Source of the DNA: Bathymodiolus brooksi
Lineage: Eukaryota > Mollusca > Bivalvia > Mytilida > Modiolidae
Assembly (NCBI GenBank): GCA_963680875.1
Contig: OY804582.1
Coordinates: 48,254,646 to 48,318,645 of the forward strand
DNA: 64,000 nt
Direction of reading: 5' to 3'
Shown: one piece after another, positions 21,871-34,599 of the stretch
Numbering within the stretch: position 1 is the first letter of the stretch
Layout: each line of letters opens with the position of its first letter
Made by a program: the position numbers and the translations under genes
The notes under the pieces: generated by a model
Told to the model about the DNA's origin: nothing
The model's input: the letters and a program-made list of their open reading frames with translations, nothing else
Database searches by the model: none

Positions 21871-23830
21871 CATATGTGAGAATGAAATGTAAATGTGGAA
21901 GTAACGTAAAAATAAAATTATAATATCACGTATGCATTGGCTTGGAGAACAATGCCGTATTGTCAGACATGGATAGCATGTCTAAGTAATTTCATGTATT
22001 TTACAGGACCATGGCGCATACAAGCATTAACAATGTTCGTCTTGTTCCTTTGCATATTCATTTTCGCGGGAAGCATACTAAATATAATAATCTAACGACT
22101 ACGAAACGCCGGTGACATTGTCAGGTTGTTAATGATTTACCTTATGCTTGTTAGCATTTCATTTGCGTGTTAAAAGCAAAATTCAGCGCATTTTAATTCT
22201 TGAATTAGACAGCGCCACATGATTTGTGTGCGATCATCGCCACATCATTATGCATACATTAGAATCATTGTACAAAGTGTATTACCGTGTGGTACTGTCA
22301 GACACATTAGAATGTGTTGGGATTTTAATATGGATTGGCAGGATATACGACAATTGTATCCATCGCTACTGCTCCAAACAAGTATGGCTGCTAAGAATTA
22401 TTTCTGAGATAGATAAGGGAAATTGATATATCTATTTACTACAATTAAGATTTGACTCAATTATTGTGAAAGTCATCCTTACCCAATAGGTTGTACTTTA
22501 TGCAATTTATTGATAAAATAAGAACGCCTAAATACCTTTTGCATGATGTTTTAGAATAAACATATGATCACCCATTATCTCAACATTTCCAATTTTACAA
22601 TGTAGAATGTGCATTTGAAAACCTATGCCGTAAATAGGTATTCAGCTATAGAAGAAAACAAACACTAAGGTTTGTCTGGAGGGTAATTTCCAGACCGATT
22701 AAAGTAACGCAAATTCTGCAATCCCGCTATCGAGATTGATTCCTCATGGACATAACTCATTCTCAAATACACGTCCAACACGACAGCTCACACAAGTTGG
22801 TCTATTAGAAACTTGGACCTTACATGTAAAGTAATAAAGACTGAGAGATTGTATAGTTGTATTTACGTTTACATTGTAGATTTCGATTCATTTTTACATT
22901 CTTGATTGGAATATACATAGTGCATGTTATTCTTTGATGTTTTAAAAAAGGTCAGACACATTTTTGTGAAATGAATAGTGTTCTCAGAGATTTCGATAAA
23001 AAATCGATTTCACACATAAAATAGTATTCGCCAAACACTGACTGTGTACAAAGAAAAAGTCATGCTTTGTCAACAAATTTTAATGAAATTATCAAAACTG
23101 TCATCTAAAACAGCCGTGATCCTTTTCATTTATTAAAAACGAAACGTTTGTTTCTTAGTTTTATAACTTCCACGGCCAATTCAAGCGCTCAACAATTACT
23201 CAATTTACGTTAAACAGCAATCACTCACTTATTCGATCTATTGTATCGAGGGCATACTTGTTAAAACCTTACTTCTTTGATCATGATCAGCGGACTGTCT
23301 TTTGATATCCTGTTGTTTTGCTATAATACACACTACGCGTCAGTCCAATGGACAGGACGTAAGCATGTATTATGTGATTCAAATGTCTTTGATGTGAAAG
23401 AACCATTGCAGCTTGGATATAGTCGGGGTTTTTTCTGGATCTCCAATTAAATTATAATGTGGTATTCAATTAAATATGATATGAAAATGTAGATACATAA
23501 GTTTTATCTAAATCAAAAGATTGGCAAGCCAATATATGCAGATGTATTTCAAAGCAAGATATCCAAAGATCCAAATGAGGATAGACAAAATTAGATAAGT
23601 TTACTTATACCTGAGAGAGACTATCCTTAGTTGGAATAATAATTACATATATGTTAATTTAAGGTACGGTACACTGCATATTTTTCTGTATGATAACGCC
23701 ATTACTTCGATGTAAGGCGATTGATTACCAAAACGAAAGAACTAATCCATAAAAGTCAGAGTTTGTAGCAGATTTTTAGCACCGATATCAATATGTTCGT
23801 TGTATTTTAGACGAAAATAGTGTTGCTCAT
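21871..23830. other. Noncoding, nothing firm
   Basis: No supported gene. 22740-22900 resembles 62500-62650 (ACTCATTCTC, TTTACATGTAAA.TAATAAA), perhaps a LINE 3' tail. The overlapping small ORFs at 22219-22426 have no recognisable features. Confidence 0.35.
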
Positions 23831-26800
23831 GATAAAAAATCATTCATGATATGGCCTCCTTGTATTATTATCTGAGGGGAAGGTTGTATGAGAACTGCTT
23901 CTTATTACGAAATCCATTAACCTTAACGTTGACAGTAGGATTTTTAACTATAGACAAATACCCGTGCTGTATATTTGGCGGAGTCCGTGTTGCTCATCTG
24001 ATAAGTCATTTGTGTTGCGCATCCTCGTTCTTTTTATTGTGCTAAATGTTACCTGTTTATCTGCGTTGTTAATTTTTGGTTGCCCATTCCGTTTTTTCTA
24101 ACATTTATTTACTCATATTGTCCAGATTGGTTGCATTTTTGTGTTAGCAACTTAAAATAGTAGACTACTAACAAATTGTAAGATAAATTAGTACTCAAAA
24201 TGTGTCAAAGTCAATGTCGGTAGATGCATTTTTGTCTGGTAAATGAATATATAAAGAGGTAAAATTAACGTATTGTTTTAATACTTTCATGTAAAAAACA
24301 TATAAAACGAGTAAGAATGATATCGATGATTTTTCCGACAATGCGCATGTGCAAAGTACAGTACATTATATCAGGAATGATATATAGTCAATGACAGACA
24401 TCGAATTGGAATACTTTTATTATCTTCCGATCCATCTTGGCATACACTTGTAATGATAATAATGTCTTCTTTGTATTGTGTGTTCATGAAAACTATTTAT
24501 CTCACTGTCAAACAGGAAAAAAGCACCAAATAGATTTGATCAAGTATACATACAACAGACAAATAGTTACAAATGAAAATAAAAAAAACACTAACTCATG
24601 TTGGAAAACTTAAATAAAAAAAAATATATATATAGTTTTATGTGTAAGTCTAGCTGCAAGGTTGACACTAGGTTTATCCTGTACATTTCAATGAAATAAA
24701 ATTTGTTGCAATTTCTTGCTTTTACGTTAATTCTGTTACTATGTTAAACACAACTCGGATAGATATCAAATACACTGTTATTTACAAAAGAATAAAACAC
24801 GTCTGTTACAATTTTAAAAGCTTACGGAGATGATTTTTTTCAATTAATCGCTGGAATATGCATACATACACACACAAATGGTGTAAATCGTAGCATACAC
24901 ATATCGTACTACACCTTAATGACTTGTCGATAATAGAAATCCCCTGGATTACATAGGAGACTTCCACTTATGTCATACTGATTATCTATCAGTATATAAT
25001 GTAGATAATAGAAATCCCTAGGATTACCTAGAAGCCGTCCACCTATGTCATACTCTTCTCTATCAGTATATAATATAGATAACGTTCATATATCACATTG
25101 TTGTATTCTATCAATGATGAACCACAGCTATTAGAGGTGTCCATTCATTCCATAAGTTATAATATTTGTTAATAGCTTGGGTAAGCATTGAATATATTTA
25201 ATGGAACGATTCAATCAACACAAGCAATTAACAGATACATGAAATAACACCATCTATATCAAATTTAGAACGTACGACGCGTTTCTGGAATAACCTTCAT
25301 CGGAGTTCGGTAATTTTGTTATTACCCTTATTCATCCGGAACGCTCAAAATCGAAAGATTAGAAAGCGAAATAAATTAAACTCTTTGGAGCAATTCAACC
25401 AAAGAGTCTAAGCAGGATAGCCAAAATCAGCCAAGGTCACCTATGCCTGAAGGAGGTGAACCTTAGTATAAAAAAGGTTTTTAAGCATCAAAGGGACAAC
25501 CAGAAGCTATACAACTATGCGATCAGACATTATTTGTTTATGCAAACATTGTGTTTTAACATATACAGGCTGTATCTGATGTATATTGTTAATCTTATTC
25601 CATATGACCATTTCCCTAGCATTGCATTTCTCTCGCTTCTAGCAACCAAGCGAGGTATTAGATAACTCTGTAACCTATAGTATATCTCTGAATTATGATG
25701 GTCCATGAAACCTATTGTCTTGATATTATTTCAGCAAGGCGTTTAATTTAATCTTTAAAACATTAAGCAATTATTATTCAAACTAGTAAACCTGGAATGT
25801 GTATTAGAGAGCGATTTAATCAATATTTCGGTGATAACATATGTGAACTAAGAGTAGGTGATGTGGCACTCTAATTTGATATATCACATGAAAACCAAAC
25901 AAATGACTCCAGCAAAATAATTACGAAAATATGAACTCTTCCGGTACACATGATATTTGTATGGCCAAATTTAAGCTTTCTGCGTAATGTTTTATAGATT
26001 AGCGGCTTCTGATTACCTATTTGGTATCTGCAAACTTGTCACATATATATTGTGTACAAGATGGTAACTAAGAATGTTAAATGCTAAGAAACCTAAACAG
26101 TGAATTAAGTCTCGTGTTTAAAAAATGTAAAGTGTAAAAAGGGTGGTGTACAAAGAAGGTTATACAACTGTAAGTGTATGATGCATCACGCCATCAAAAC
26201 GGAAGCTTTGGTCTAGGAAAATAGGTTAACCACAACAAGTTTTATCGAAGTGCCGGTACCAACCATTGCAAGTGAATGGTCATGTATATGTGTGTAAGGG
26301 ATGTATATTTTGGTCTGTTTCTTCGATTTACGATTAGATTGTGGTGCTGTTTTAATTGAATGTTCTTTTTTTTTCTTTCCATTTTCACTAGTATACGTTT
26401 CAATTAAACAGTTCACCTATTTGACTACTGATAAATTTCTTTCAATTAATGTCAAACAATAACACATCTAGCAGTCATATAAATAGAAATGTGTTCCAGT
26501 CTCTTGCCTTTGCTTGTACCTGATTAGCTTAATCATATTTTGTTCAACATTTTCGAAAACATGTGATACCCGTGTACCTCGAATAGGCTCAAAATAACAC
26601 ATGTTTGCTAATCTTAAAATGCAGACTAAGTGAGGCTTCATACTTGCCTTGTGTTGTGACCCGTGCTGATGGAGGTCGGGTTCCTGTTGACAGTTGCCCT
26701 TACTTCATCTAGACGGGAAATCAAATGAACTATGTTCGATCAATCAGCTGATTCCTATTCAAAAATACACTAAATCTGAAAAATCATCAAACAAATTAAG

Positions 26801-28000
26801 GTTCATCTTCTTCATGCATTGATATACAGTCAAGCATAACTATAAAAGTCACTGAAGGGAATCTGGGAATGTGGGATTCGTGTTACACTATCTTTAGCTT
26901 TATGTGTATCTTTTGTAGATCATTGCCTGTCCTCTTGTACTCTTTGTGTTGTCTGTCCTTCTTCGATGATTTTCGAATTAGGATTACCCTTTGGTATTTT
27001 CAAACTCTTCTTACTCTTCATATTCAAGAGGAATTTACAGCTACATTTACAGATATTGCATTATAGACATGTCCTAGACAGAAACGCGATATAAAACATA
27101 TATCTCACTTTGAAATGTTTAAAGAGAGATGTTTTCTACGTCAATGAAAATAAACAACGTTACAACAAGAAAAGGATTGTAGGAGTTTGATATTACAAAT
27201 TAAATACTTTCATGTAGCATGTACTTCTTAAGATAAATTGAGATGAAATATACAGGCGCTATATAATACGTTCAGGAGTTGTAGGAATTCCACTCTATAG
27301 AAACGGATATCATATAGATGTACCGATTTAAATTGATATATATATATATATTATCGTCTTATTATTAGATGTTCAATAAATATATCAAATTTAGTGTGCA
27401 CGACGAGTTTCTGGAATAAGCATCATCAGGTTCGCTCAATATCAAAAGATTGGAAAAACAAATAATTTACCGATCATCTCAGTGATTAAGAATATGTCAA
27501 GGAAACTATAATTCAGGTTTTGCTTTTAAGAAAAGTATGTTTATCAATTTTTATAATATGACGTCCTTCTTTCGCTTTGCAAACAAACGAACGATTAATC
27601 AGATGGCAAAATCGCATTAACACATGCGCGGCACATATTCAAGCCAGGTGATACAATCACGAAATAAAATTATTTACACGATTGTTAACTTTTTAATCAT
27701 CTATATCCACAGACAATAATCAACAGAGCCAACATTAGTAATATGCGAGGTACAATTAAAACATGCAAGCACACTATTATTGTTACGGATGCTCCATTAA
27801 TACGATTGACTTTCCCGTCCTAAAAGTACATGTGACTGACTCTCCCGTCGTAAAAGTATATGTTGATGAGTTATCGTCTGCTCGAATTTCGCAGCATACA
27901 TTGTGTGCGACATTGTCCGCGGACGTAAATATAAATTACCGTCTTCTAAGTATACTACCTTAGTTGCACTGTTAGACACATCGAAATCGAAATTTTTCAT
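23831..28000. other. Noncoding repeats; RT-element tail near 23.95 kb; duplicated 75-bp unit at 24.93 kb
   Basis: 23960-24060 is a short YIDD-element tail. 24929-25085 is a direct duplication (GATAATAGAAATCCC...CTATCAGTATATAAT) with period about 75 bp and a third diverged copy at 29576-29640. 25430-25460 (CTATGCCTGAAGGAGGTGAA) recurs near 31700 and 55060. 27338-27350 is a short AT dinucleotide run. No gene recognised; scattered small ORFs lack conserved motifs. Confidence 0.4.
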
Positions 28001-28129
28001 GGAAGCCAGAATGTGTGTTGAGTGTGAACATAGATTGACAGGATATTAGTAAATGTTATCCCTCGCTACAGCTCGGGATTAAATACTAATATCCCATGTT
28101 AAAACTCAAAACACATTATGGTTTCCATG
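27998..28129. mobile_element. Foldback/MITE-like element, about 50-bp arms
   Basis: Left arm 27998-28053 (CATGGAAGCC.GAATGTGTGT ... GGATATTAGTA) is the inverse complement, with mismatches, of 28081-28129 (TACTAATATCCCATGTT ... GGTTTCCATG). The loop reads CCCTCGCTACAGCTCGGG, itself a dyad. Arms start and end with CATGGAA/TTCCATG. Confidence 0.75.
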
Positions 28130-28239
28130 ATTTGTTTCTCAAATAAATAATAATTGATAATAAGATCAATTTCAACATGATATACCACATAATTAAAGGT
28201 ATTCGAAAACCAGTTTAAATCAATGTTAAGCTTTATATA

Positions 28240-28500
28240 GCAATGCATTTCTTGGGATTGATGGCTGAAGTAGAAGGAATAAGGATGTGCTGCTGTAGGT
28301 TGTTAGCTTATGAAGTACATTATTACAGATTATTTCTGTCCTCGTTAGACTGTTGTATGTTTTAATATGTTTGCATAAATAATCAGTGATAATTGTTGTA
28401 GGCCTTCCTGTGAACTGCCACATTGAATTATCGTACTAAATATCATCCTCCGGCAATATAATATGCTTACAATCAGATTGTTATGATGTCCATCATGTCC
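28240..28500. repeat. Fragment of the repeat also at 8.4, 19.3 and 34.5 kb
   Basis: AATCAGTGATAATTGTTGTA followed by CGTACTAAATATCATCCTCC and TTACAATCAGATTG matches 8758-8850, 19391-19460 and 34580-34660. No coding sequence. Confidence 0.5.
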
Positions 28501-28904
28501 ATTATTCACGTCAGTTTGAGTTCAAAAATGAACTTCTCGACATAAATTATAATAATCTAACCCGATCCTATAATATCATGTTCCACTAATCAATTCTAAG
28601 TTTGACGATTTTGTTGGTAGCATCTATCCAATTGCGTTTTAAGTAAAGGCTGCCACATATATAGTTAGATATCACACTATGTAAAGAGTGTCCTCTATGA
28701 GCTGTGTCTTCGCGTGTAAAGTGTATTGTGACTTCTTTTTTATTAACACTCTTGACGACAGGACATGCAGTGTAAAAAGATTATTGCTTGATTGGGTAAT
28801 ATATTTTTAATTTTTACTCATCACAACTTATTATATAATAAATTTAGCATACATACATTCCATTTTCTCTAGATAAAGCTATTGCATTTCATAACAATAG
28901 GTGT

Positions 28905-29330
28905 ATGTTGTTTGTGTGTTCATCAATATGGACCACATGTTTGGCAATTAATTGCATTCAATGAAAGAGTATTAGCACAAATCTTTAAAAGGGTTTTAGC
29001 ATAAAACCAAACATGTTGAACTAAGTTACAAGGCAAAATTATGTGCAATAGTTTAAGTTGAAAGTTGTGTAATTTTTTATCTTTAGTTATACATAAGACA
29101 TTGAATAAATGCCATGCCAATCTTCTACAGAAGTTTCTGAATCGTTTTCTCATTTTTATGTCACATACTAGGCTCTTTTAGAATTCTCTGAATAAATAAT
29201 TTGTAAAATTGCATATTAGGTCATGGATCATAATTTCAAACATAATAATATGCTTCCAATTAGTTGGAATTGCACTAATAATGCCATTCATGTATTTAGT
29301 TGATATACTGTTAGGATAATATCTTTTTGC
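28905..29330 (-). pseudogene. LINE C-terminal fragment
   Basis: The minus frame at 29153-28923 reads KRFRNFCRRLAWHLFNVLCI and NFQLKLLHIILPCNLVQHVW, the W...K..FQ.K.LH.IL block that precedes the terminal Cys/His cluster of L1-like LINEs. Upstream, 29300-29160 gives SAIPTNWKHIIM. Related to 45989-46282 and 63200-63588 by the NW..IIM and RRLAWH/GWHGIY segments. A dead fragment. Confidence 0.6.
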
Positions 29331-30440
29331 TGTTCCTTTTGTCTGTTTTTATTGATATACTTTTAGGACAAGATTTGCTTCCCTCTTGCCTTTGTCTGTT
29401 TTGGTTCATCTATTTTATATCAATTGTCTTTTGCTCTTGTCTGTTTATACTAAATTAACATTAGTTTAATTCGAATAAAAGAGTTGAATATCATTTATTA
29501 TATTATGTGCCTACACACATACAACTTATGTAAAGCATAGCATACACAGATCGTGTTACATCTTACTATATTGTAGATAATAGAAATCCCTAGGAATACC
29601 TAGAAGCCATCCACTTATAACGTATTCTCTATTCTCCAATAAAGCTAACAAAGTTTAATAAACTTTCTGTGTCAGATACTCAATTTATCTGATAACCCCT
29701 TTGGTGTTTTCTTATCTAAATAAATATGTCGACAATCTCATCATACCAGATTGTCCAAAACTTCCTGTTTAACAACGATTAATAATATATAGAATAAGAT
29801 AGAATTATTTTAGCCGTTCATCCCACCATGTACGACCGATCATTCTACCATGTACGATAGCACGCCGGGTTTTATTTAAAAAAAAGTGTTATGTAATAAA
29901 CTTATATATGTGTATCTTATCCCTCTTCATTCATTTAAATCATTATAATAAAACATTAAAAGAAAATTCATATATCCCATACCAACGACCAAGGCACGCT
30001 CAGGACAAACCATATATTGTTACACTGGGAACTTGCGTTCTCACGGCACATAATATTTAGTCAGACTACCACTGGGACGCAGTGTGAAGACCATACTGAC
30101 TTAGAATATGCTGAATTTTCTTTAAAAAACGTATATACAAAGCCAATTTGTATAAAATACTCTTATAAATAAATCATATTAATAGCACACATCACGAATT
30201 CAATCTTAAACACAAATTTAATATGAAAATGTTGACTTGTCGCACGAACAGGTGGCTAGAGAATGACTCAAACACCTTAACAAATATCACGATCTAAATA
30301 TAACTAATGCTCATTAGTTGAAAACGATCACGTAGTTTTTACATTGAAAACAACAATCTACTATTTTCCCGATATTACTATTTGGTATCTTCAAACTCTT
30401 CTAACGACGAACAAATACCACCGATATGCTCTACTTTAAT
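29331..30440. other. Noncoding
   Basis: No gene seen. 29330-29445 has an internal near-repeat of CTTTTGTCTGTTTT. 29820-29870 holds a duplicated CCA.GTACGA.CGAT motif. Confidence 0.35.
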
Positions 30441-31223
30441 ATATAAGTTAGCACTGTGTTGAATTTTAATTCTTTATTACCTGTGAAGGTGAATGTATCT
30501 GCAAACACCAGTTATAACATATTCACACTATTTCCTTGTCACATTGTATTTGTGTCAGTCCATATTGAGATATACAAGTTTGTAGACAGTTTCCATTCGT
30601 ATTCAACTATTAAAGGTAAATTCAAATTATCGAAATACTTAAATAGATTTACACTATGCACTTTTCAAAAAAGAATCTGATAAACAACTATCAAAATAAA
30701 TATATTTTAGATTTTAGTATCGTTTTGCATCCGGACCGACACTCTACTGACTTGGATCGTCATGGTCGTGATTGTATCGTAGTTGGAATTACAACTACCT
30801 ATGCTATCGGTGCCCATCACCACTAACGTGTTCAAATCCAGCTAAGGTGAAGTGCACTCGATAAATCATTATGGGGTAACATTTCCTCCACCAGTAAAAC
30901 TGAAGGCAACGATATAGCTGAAATATTGTTGAAACTGGGGTTAAACACCATAACCCTAATCCTAACTCTCTATTGACTTGTTCTTCGGTGTCCTATTCAC
31001 TCAACAAAATGGCAAAGAGATGATTGATTTTCTTAATTGATATATTAACGATAACCATAGATACGGTACTAGGCTATCTAACAAACAGACCTCACTTAAC
31101 TGAGGACACCAGCTAAATTTATTTAGAAAGATATTGGAAGACGTGGTTTGAATAATCCTCACCAGGCACGCTTGAATATTATAGAAAATTGTATATCTTT
31201 GAGAGTAAGCAAACTAAGTAGCT

Positions 31224-31380
31224 TAAATATACAATATTGGTGAATTGACGGTAACTATAGAATTTATGTGGCGAGACTTAGAAACGGGGAAATGACGAGC
31301 TTTTAGCGAGTCTTTCCATCCGTTTTGTGCCGAGCCACATAAATTATATATTTACCGTCAATACACCAATATTGTATTTA
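31224..31380. mobile_element. Foldback element, about 48-bp arms
   Basis: Left arm 31224-31272 (TAAATATACAATATTGGTG ... ATTTATGTGGC) and right arm 31334-31380 (GCCACATAAATTATAT ... CACCAATATTGTATTTA) are inverted complements with few mismatches. The centre contains AGCGAGTC and its near-complement GCGAGACT, a secondary dyad. Confidence 0.8.
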
Positions 31381-31479
31381 TTCTGCAAGAAAATTTGCAA
31401 AAGAAAATGTTATTCAATTTAATAATAGAAAACAGATAACGGAAACCTCATTGGTACCTCAATAGTAGTTCCATTAAAG

Positions 31480-31600
31480 GGCATGGCTTAATAGCGTTTA
31501 TAGGTTAATGTAGAAAATGCTATTATGACAGGGGTGTGGCTTAATAGCTTTATTAGGCCAATGTGAACAGTGTTATTATGACACTGTCATAATAACGCAC
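31480..31600. repeat. Tandem 60-bp duplication ending in a 25-bp perfect palindrome
   Basis: GGCATGGCTTAATAGCGTTT and GGTGTGGCTTAATAGCTTTA begin two similar units, each ending in TATTATGACA. The second runs into GTTATTATGACA-C-TGTCATAATAAC (31572-31596), a perfect 12+1+12 palindrome. Confidence 0.75.
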
Positions 31601-31988
31601 CAGTTTATTTCAACCCTTTTAGTATGACAAAAAAATACCCAATTGTAGGATAAAACAAGTTAGCTAAACCCCCATCAAATCATCTATGTCTGAGGAAGAT
31701 GAACTTAGTTTTAGCAATCAATACCTACTAACTGTGCATTACAATAATACTTACACCATGTTAGTAATTGTCATCAACATGTAGAAGTCGCAATATATAA
31801 TTTAATTTTAAATTGTTGGTACCACGATGGTGTTGATTGAACAGGAAAGTTAATGAGATATCATCATGCAAATTAAGGTTCATTTTCTTAAGGCATTAAT
31901 ATACATTTAAACTTATATATACATGTCGCTGAAAGGAAACTAAAAATGTTACCTTTAAGAGGAGTTGTCCTCTTTAGGCAGTGATTTG

Positions 31989-32015
31989 CTATATATATAT
32001 ATATATATATATATA
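31989..32015. repeat. (AT)n microsatellite
   Basis: About 13 AT dinucleotides after TGATTTGC. Confidence 0.9.
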
Positions 32016-33060
32016 CCTTATGGTATGTAAGACTGTGATAAAGTGGATGGATTCGGCTGACATTGTCGAGATATTGTAGATTTTTTTTAAATATTGGTTC
32101 CAGTTGTTTATATTTTACGTCCTAATTTTTGTGGGACAAGTAGCACTGAAAATATCAATTATACAACAATTTTCCCAGCAATAATATAGTGAATGCCACC
32201 TATAATGTCAGTTACAGATCGCTGTTAGAGGCCGATGTTACAGGTCGTGGTTACACGCCGATGTTACAGACCGCTGTGCTAATAGCGAGTTTTATAGTAA
32301 TTTGACCCATATTTGTGACAAGGTTAATATCTTTCACATAGTCGCAATTAATGGAAACATTATTCAAACTCTTTCTCAAACCAGTGTATATGACAGAAAA
32401 AAACATCACAATTCGTACTATTCGTATAAAATGTTCATCACACGTCATCTGCTGAGAATCTATCGCTGTGTATATTCATCTGAGAAGTCACGCACAATGT
32501 GTTTTGTAGCTTCAAATGCCAAAATTCCACGTAAGACTTGATACGATGTTAATGTGGAAAGTGTGTTTGTCGATTGGCGTTTGAATGCCTGCACATACTT
32601 GTTTGTATAAATATTGCATACCTTTGTTAAATAACCAATCTGCCTTTACTGACAAAAGCTGTGTTGATCAACTTGGGGAGCGAAATCAAATCCAATGATA
32701 TGTGTACCACAGTTACCTGATATTGTTTGACCTCGAGGGAATATATGATTTTCATAAATTCGCACGCAATTGACAATAATTGGATGTATGTTTTAAATAT
32801 TTATTTATTAAATTGTCTTTTTAATGGAGTTTAGATAATAATACCATTATTTTTTTAGATTATATTTTATGATATTAATTAACAAGAATAAAACTTAAGC
32901 ACATACATTTATTTATTTTTTATATTTGATATTGAATGAAAGGCACACTCGATTGGCGATATATAAATCAATAAATCCATTTTAAAGTTGTAGTTGGATT
33001 ACATGTCATACCATTTGTTTTTGCAACGATACTATTATTGTACCAGTTTGATATATTACT
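32016..33060. other. Noncoding; small 26-bp tandem repeat at 32.2 kb
   Basis: 32205-32285 contains imperfect repeats of GATGTTACAG.TCG.GGTTAC (period about 26 bp). The small ORFs at 32251-32541 overlap each other on both strands and have no motif. Confidence 0.4.
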
Positions 33061-33061
33061 A

Positions 33062-33193
33062 TTGAAACAAAAGAAGTTGCTTATGTTAGACATAGCGCAT
33101 TTCATTTTGCGCATCTCGGCCTTCACCCGAGTCCTCAGGCTGAAAAGGAAACCTGCTATGTCCAATACGGGCCGCTTCTTTTGTTTCAAAAAT
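33062..33193. mobile_element. Foldback/MITE element with TGAAACAAAAGAAG termini
   Basis: 33062-33098 (TTGAAACAAAAGAAGTTGCT ... GACATAGC) and 33156-33193 (GCTATGTCCAATACGGGCCG ... CTTTTGTTTCAA) are inverted complements with several mismatches. The loop has GCGCATTTCATTTTGCGCAT, itself a dyad. A one-armed relative is at 14640. Confidence 0.75.
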
Positions 33194-33369
33194 GCTGTAT
33201 GATTTACTAACAGCTATTGCCGGTGAAGTATATTAATAGGATATCTGATAACTATTACACCACCATAGTTTGATATGGGACATCATATTCCAAATAAGCA
33301 TCTGTGTTATTCCCTTATTTAGATGAAACATATAGGCTTACGACCACATCTAAAAGCTTTGGATCACTA

Positions 33370-33850
33370 GTTTAATGATTTGTTCGATACAATACTGTTC
33401 TGGAAGAAAAGCAGTAGTCCTGTCCATTCGTACTGAGCCCATGGTTCCCTGATGTTAAGTGGAAATCATGACTTTGAAAGTTGTGCGATGGCCAGTACAT
33501 CTTTGTTAACTGCTACGGGTCGTCTGTTTCACCAATGACCACATATATTTTCTGTTTGTCTTTCCGGAGCACTTGAGTTCGTCCGTTGTTTTTTTTCTTG
33601 TCTTAGTGCGGTTCGTGTTGCTCATGTTGTCAAATTATATCACGTCATTAGTTCCGTGTTGTGATGTTAGGTACCTTTCGCGTGTAAAAAGGACGTTCGA
33701 TTCGGCTCGACTCCAAATTCTATGGTAGGGGGTTCATTTTGATATTTATTGTATTGGTGGTGTGTTACATATACTGGTGTCCAAAACCATTTGATATTGT
33801 CCGAGTTTCTGTTCTTTTATCTCCATGTTTGCACTGATGTTGGTTTGTGT
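33370..33850 (+). mobile_element. YIDD-type RT element 3' end and tail
   Basis: Collinear with 14890-15520: GACCACAT...TTCTGTTTGTCTTTCCGGAG, GTTGTGATGTTAGGTACCTT, then ACTGGTGTCCAAAACCATTT. Coding remains are too broken to frame. Confidence 0.55.
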
Positions 33851-34599
33851 CACTTCAGATTTGGAATGCGTGCCTTCAGCATGGTCTAAGCGCTTTCATT
33901 TATATACAGAAACAACTACTTGTTGCGTTGGCGTATACAAATAAATTGTAGGTCTATATGTAATAGACATTTACATATATCTACTGATTCCTCGTCTACT
34001 TTAACAAGTACAACTAATTAATAGTACTATATAAGTACTAATCTATGTATAATGATCTCATAAAGGTTATCCTAATCTGTGAAATCATTATTAATCATGG
34101 GGTTCTTATTTTCGTGGATTCCATGGAATTCGTGGTTCACATTAAGCATAAAGAATAAAATCCAACGACATATTTTTTTCCCTATTGACTATAGCTTATA
34201 ATGCTTGAAACCACGAATTCAAGAAGCCAAGGATCACTGCATTTGGTAGAAATCACGAATAGTGGTGCTAACGAACAAAAGTACTTTCACAGGGTATAGA
34301 ATTGTAAACTGTTGGTGTGTATGTTATGGAAGTTTTAAGCTATGAAACAAATACATAATGGCGTATGAATTTCGAACCCGTTATACATCCGTAGTTTTCT
34401 GTGTAGTGTTTTGTATATCACTGTTTGGCCCTTTTCCGTTTATCCTTTAGCCGTATTAGTTTTTGTTCTTCTGCCATTTACGGCTTCTGATCACCTCTTA
34501 TATATCGTCAAATCTTTCTTACGTACATATTACAGATCATCTTTGGGAGGATATGGAACCTATGCCTATCATGCTTACGTAATCATGCCTACATGATAA

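Larger units (their letters stand above)
30441..31960. repeat. Duplicated noncoding segment, partner of 12.98-14.6 kb
   Basis: Collinear blocks with 12985-14600, as described for that region. It carries two inserts absent from the partner: the foldback at 31224-31380 and the repeat/palindrome cluster at 31480-31600. Confidence 0.6.

Noticed and set aside
22219..22426. Two overlapping small plus ORFs
   Set aside because: No recognisable motif, no second copy, length compatible with chance.
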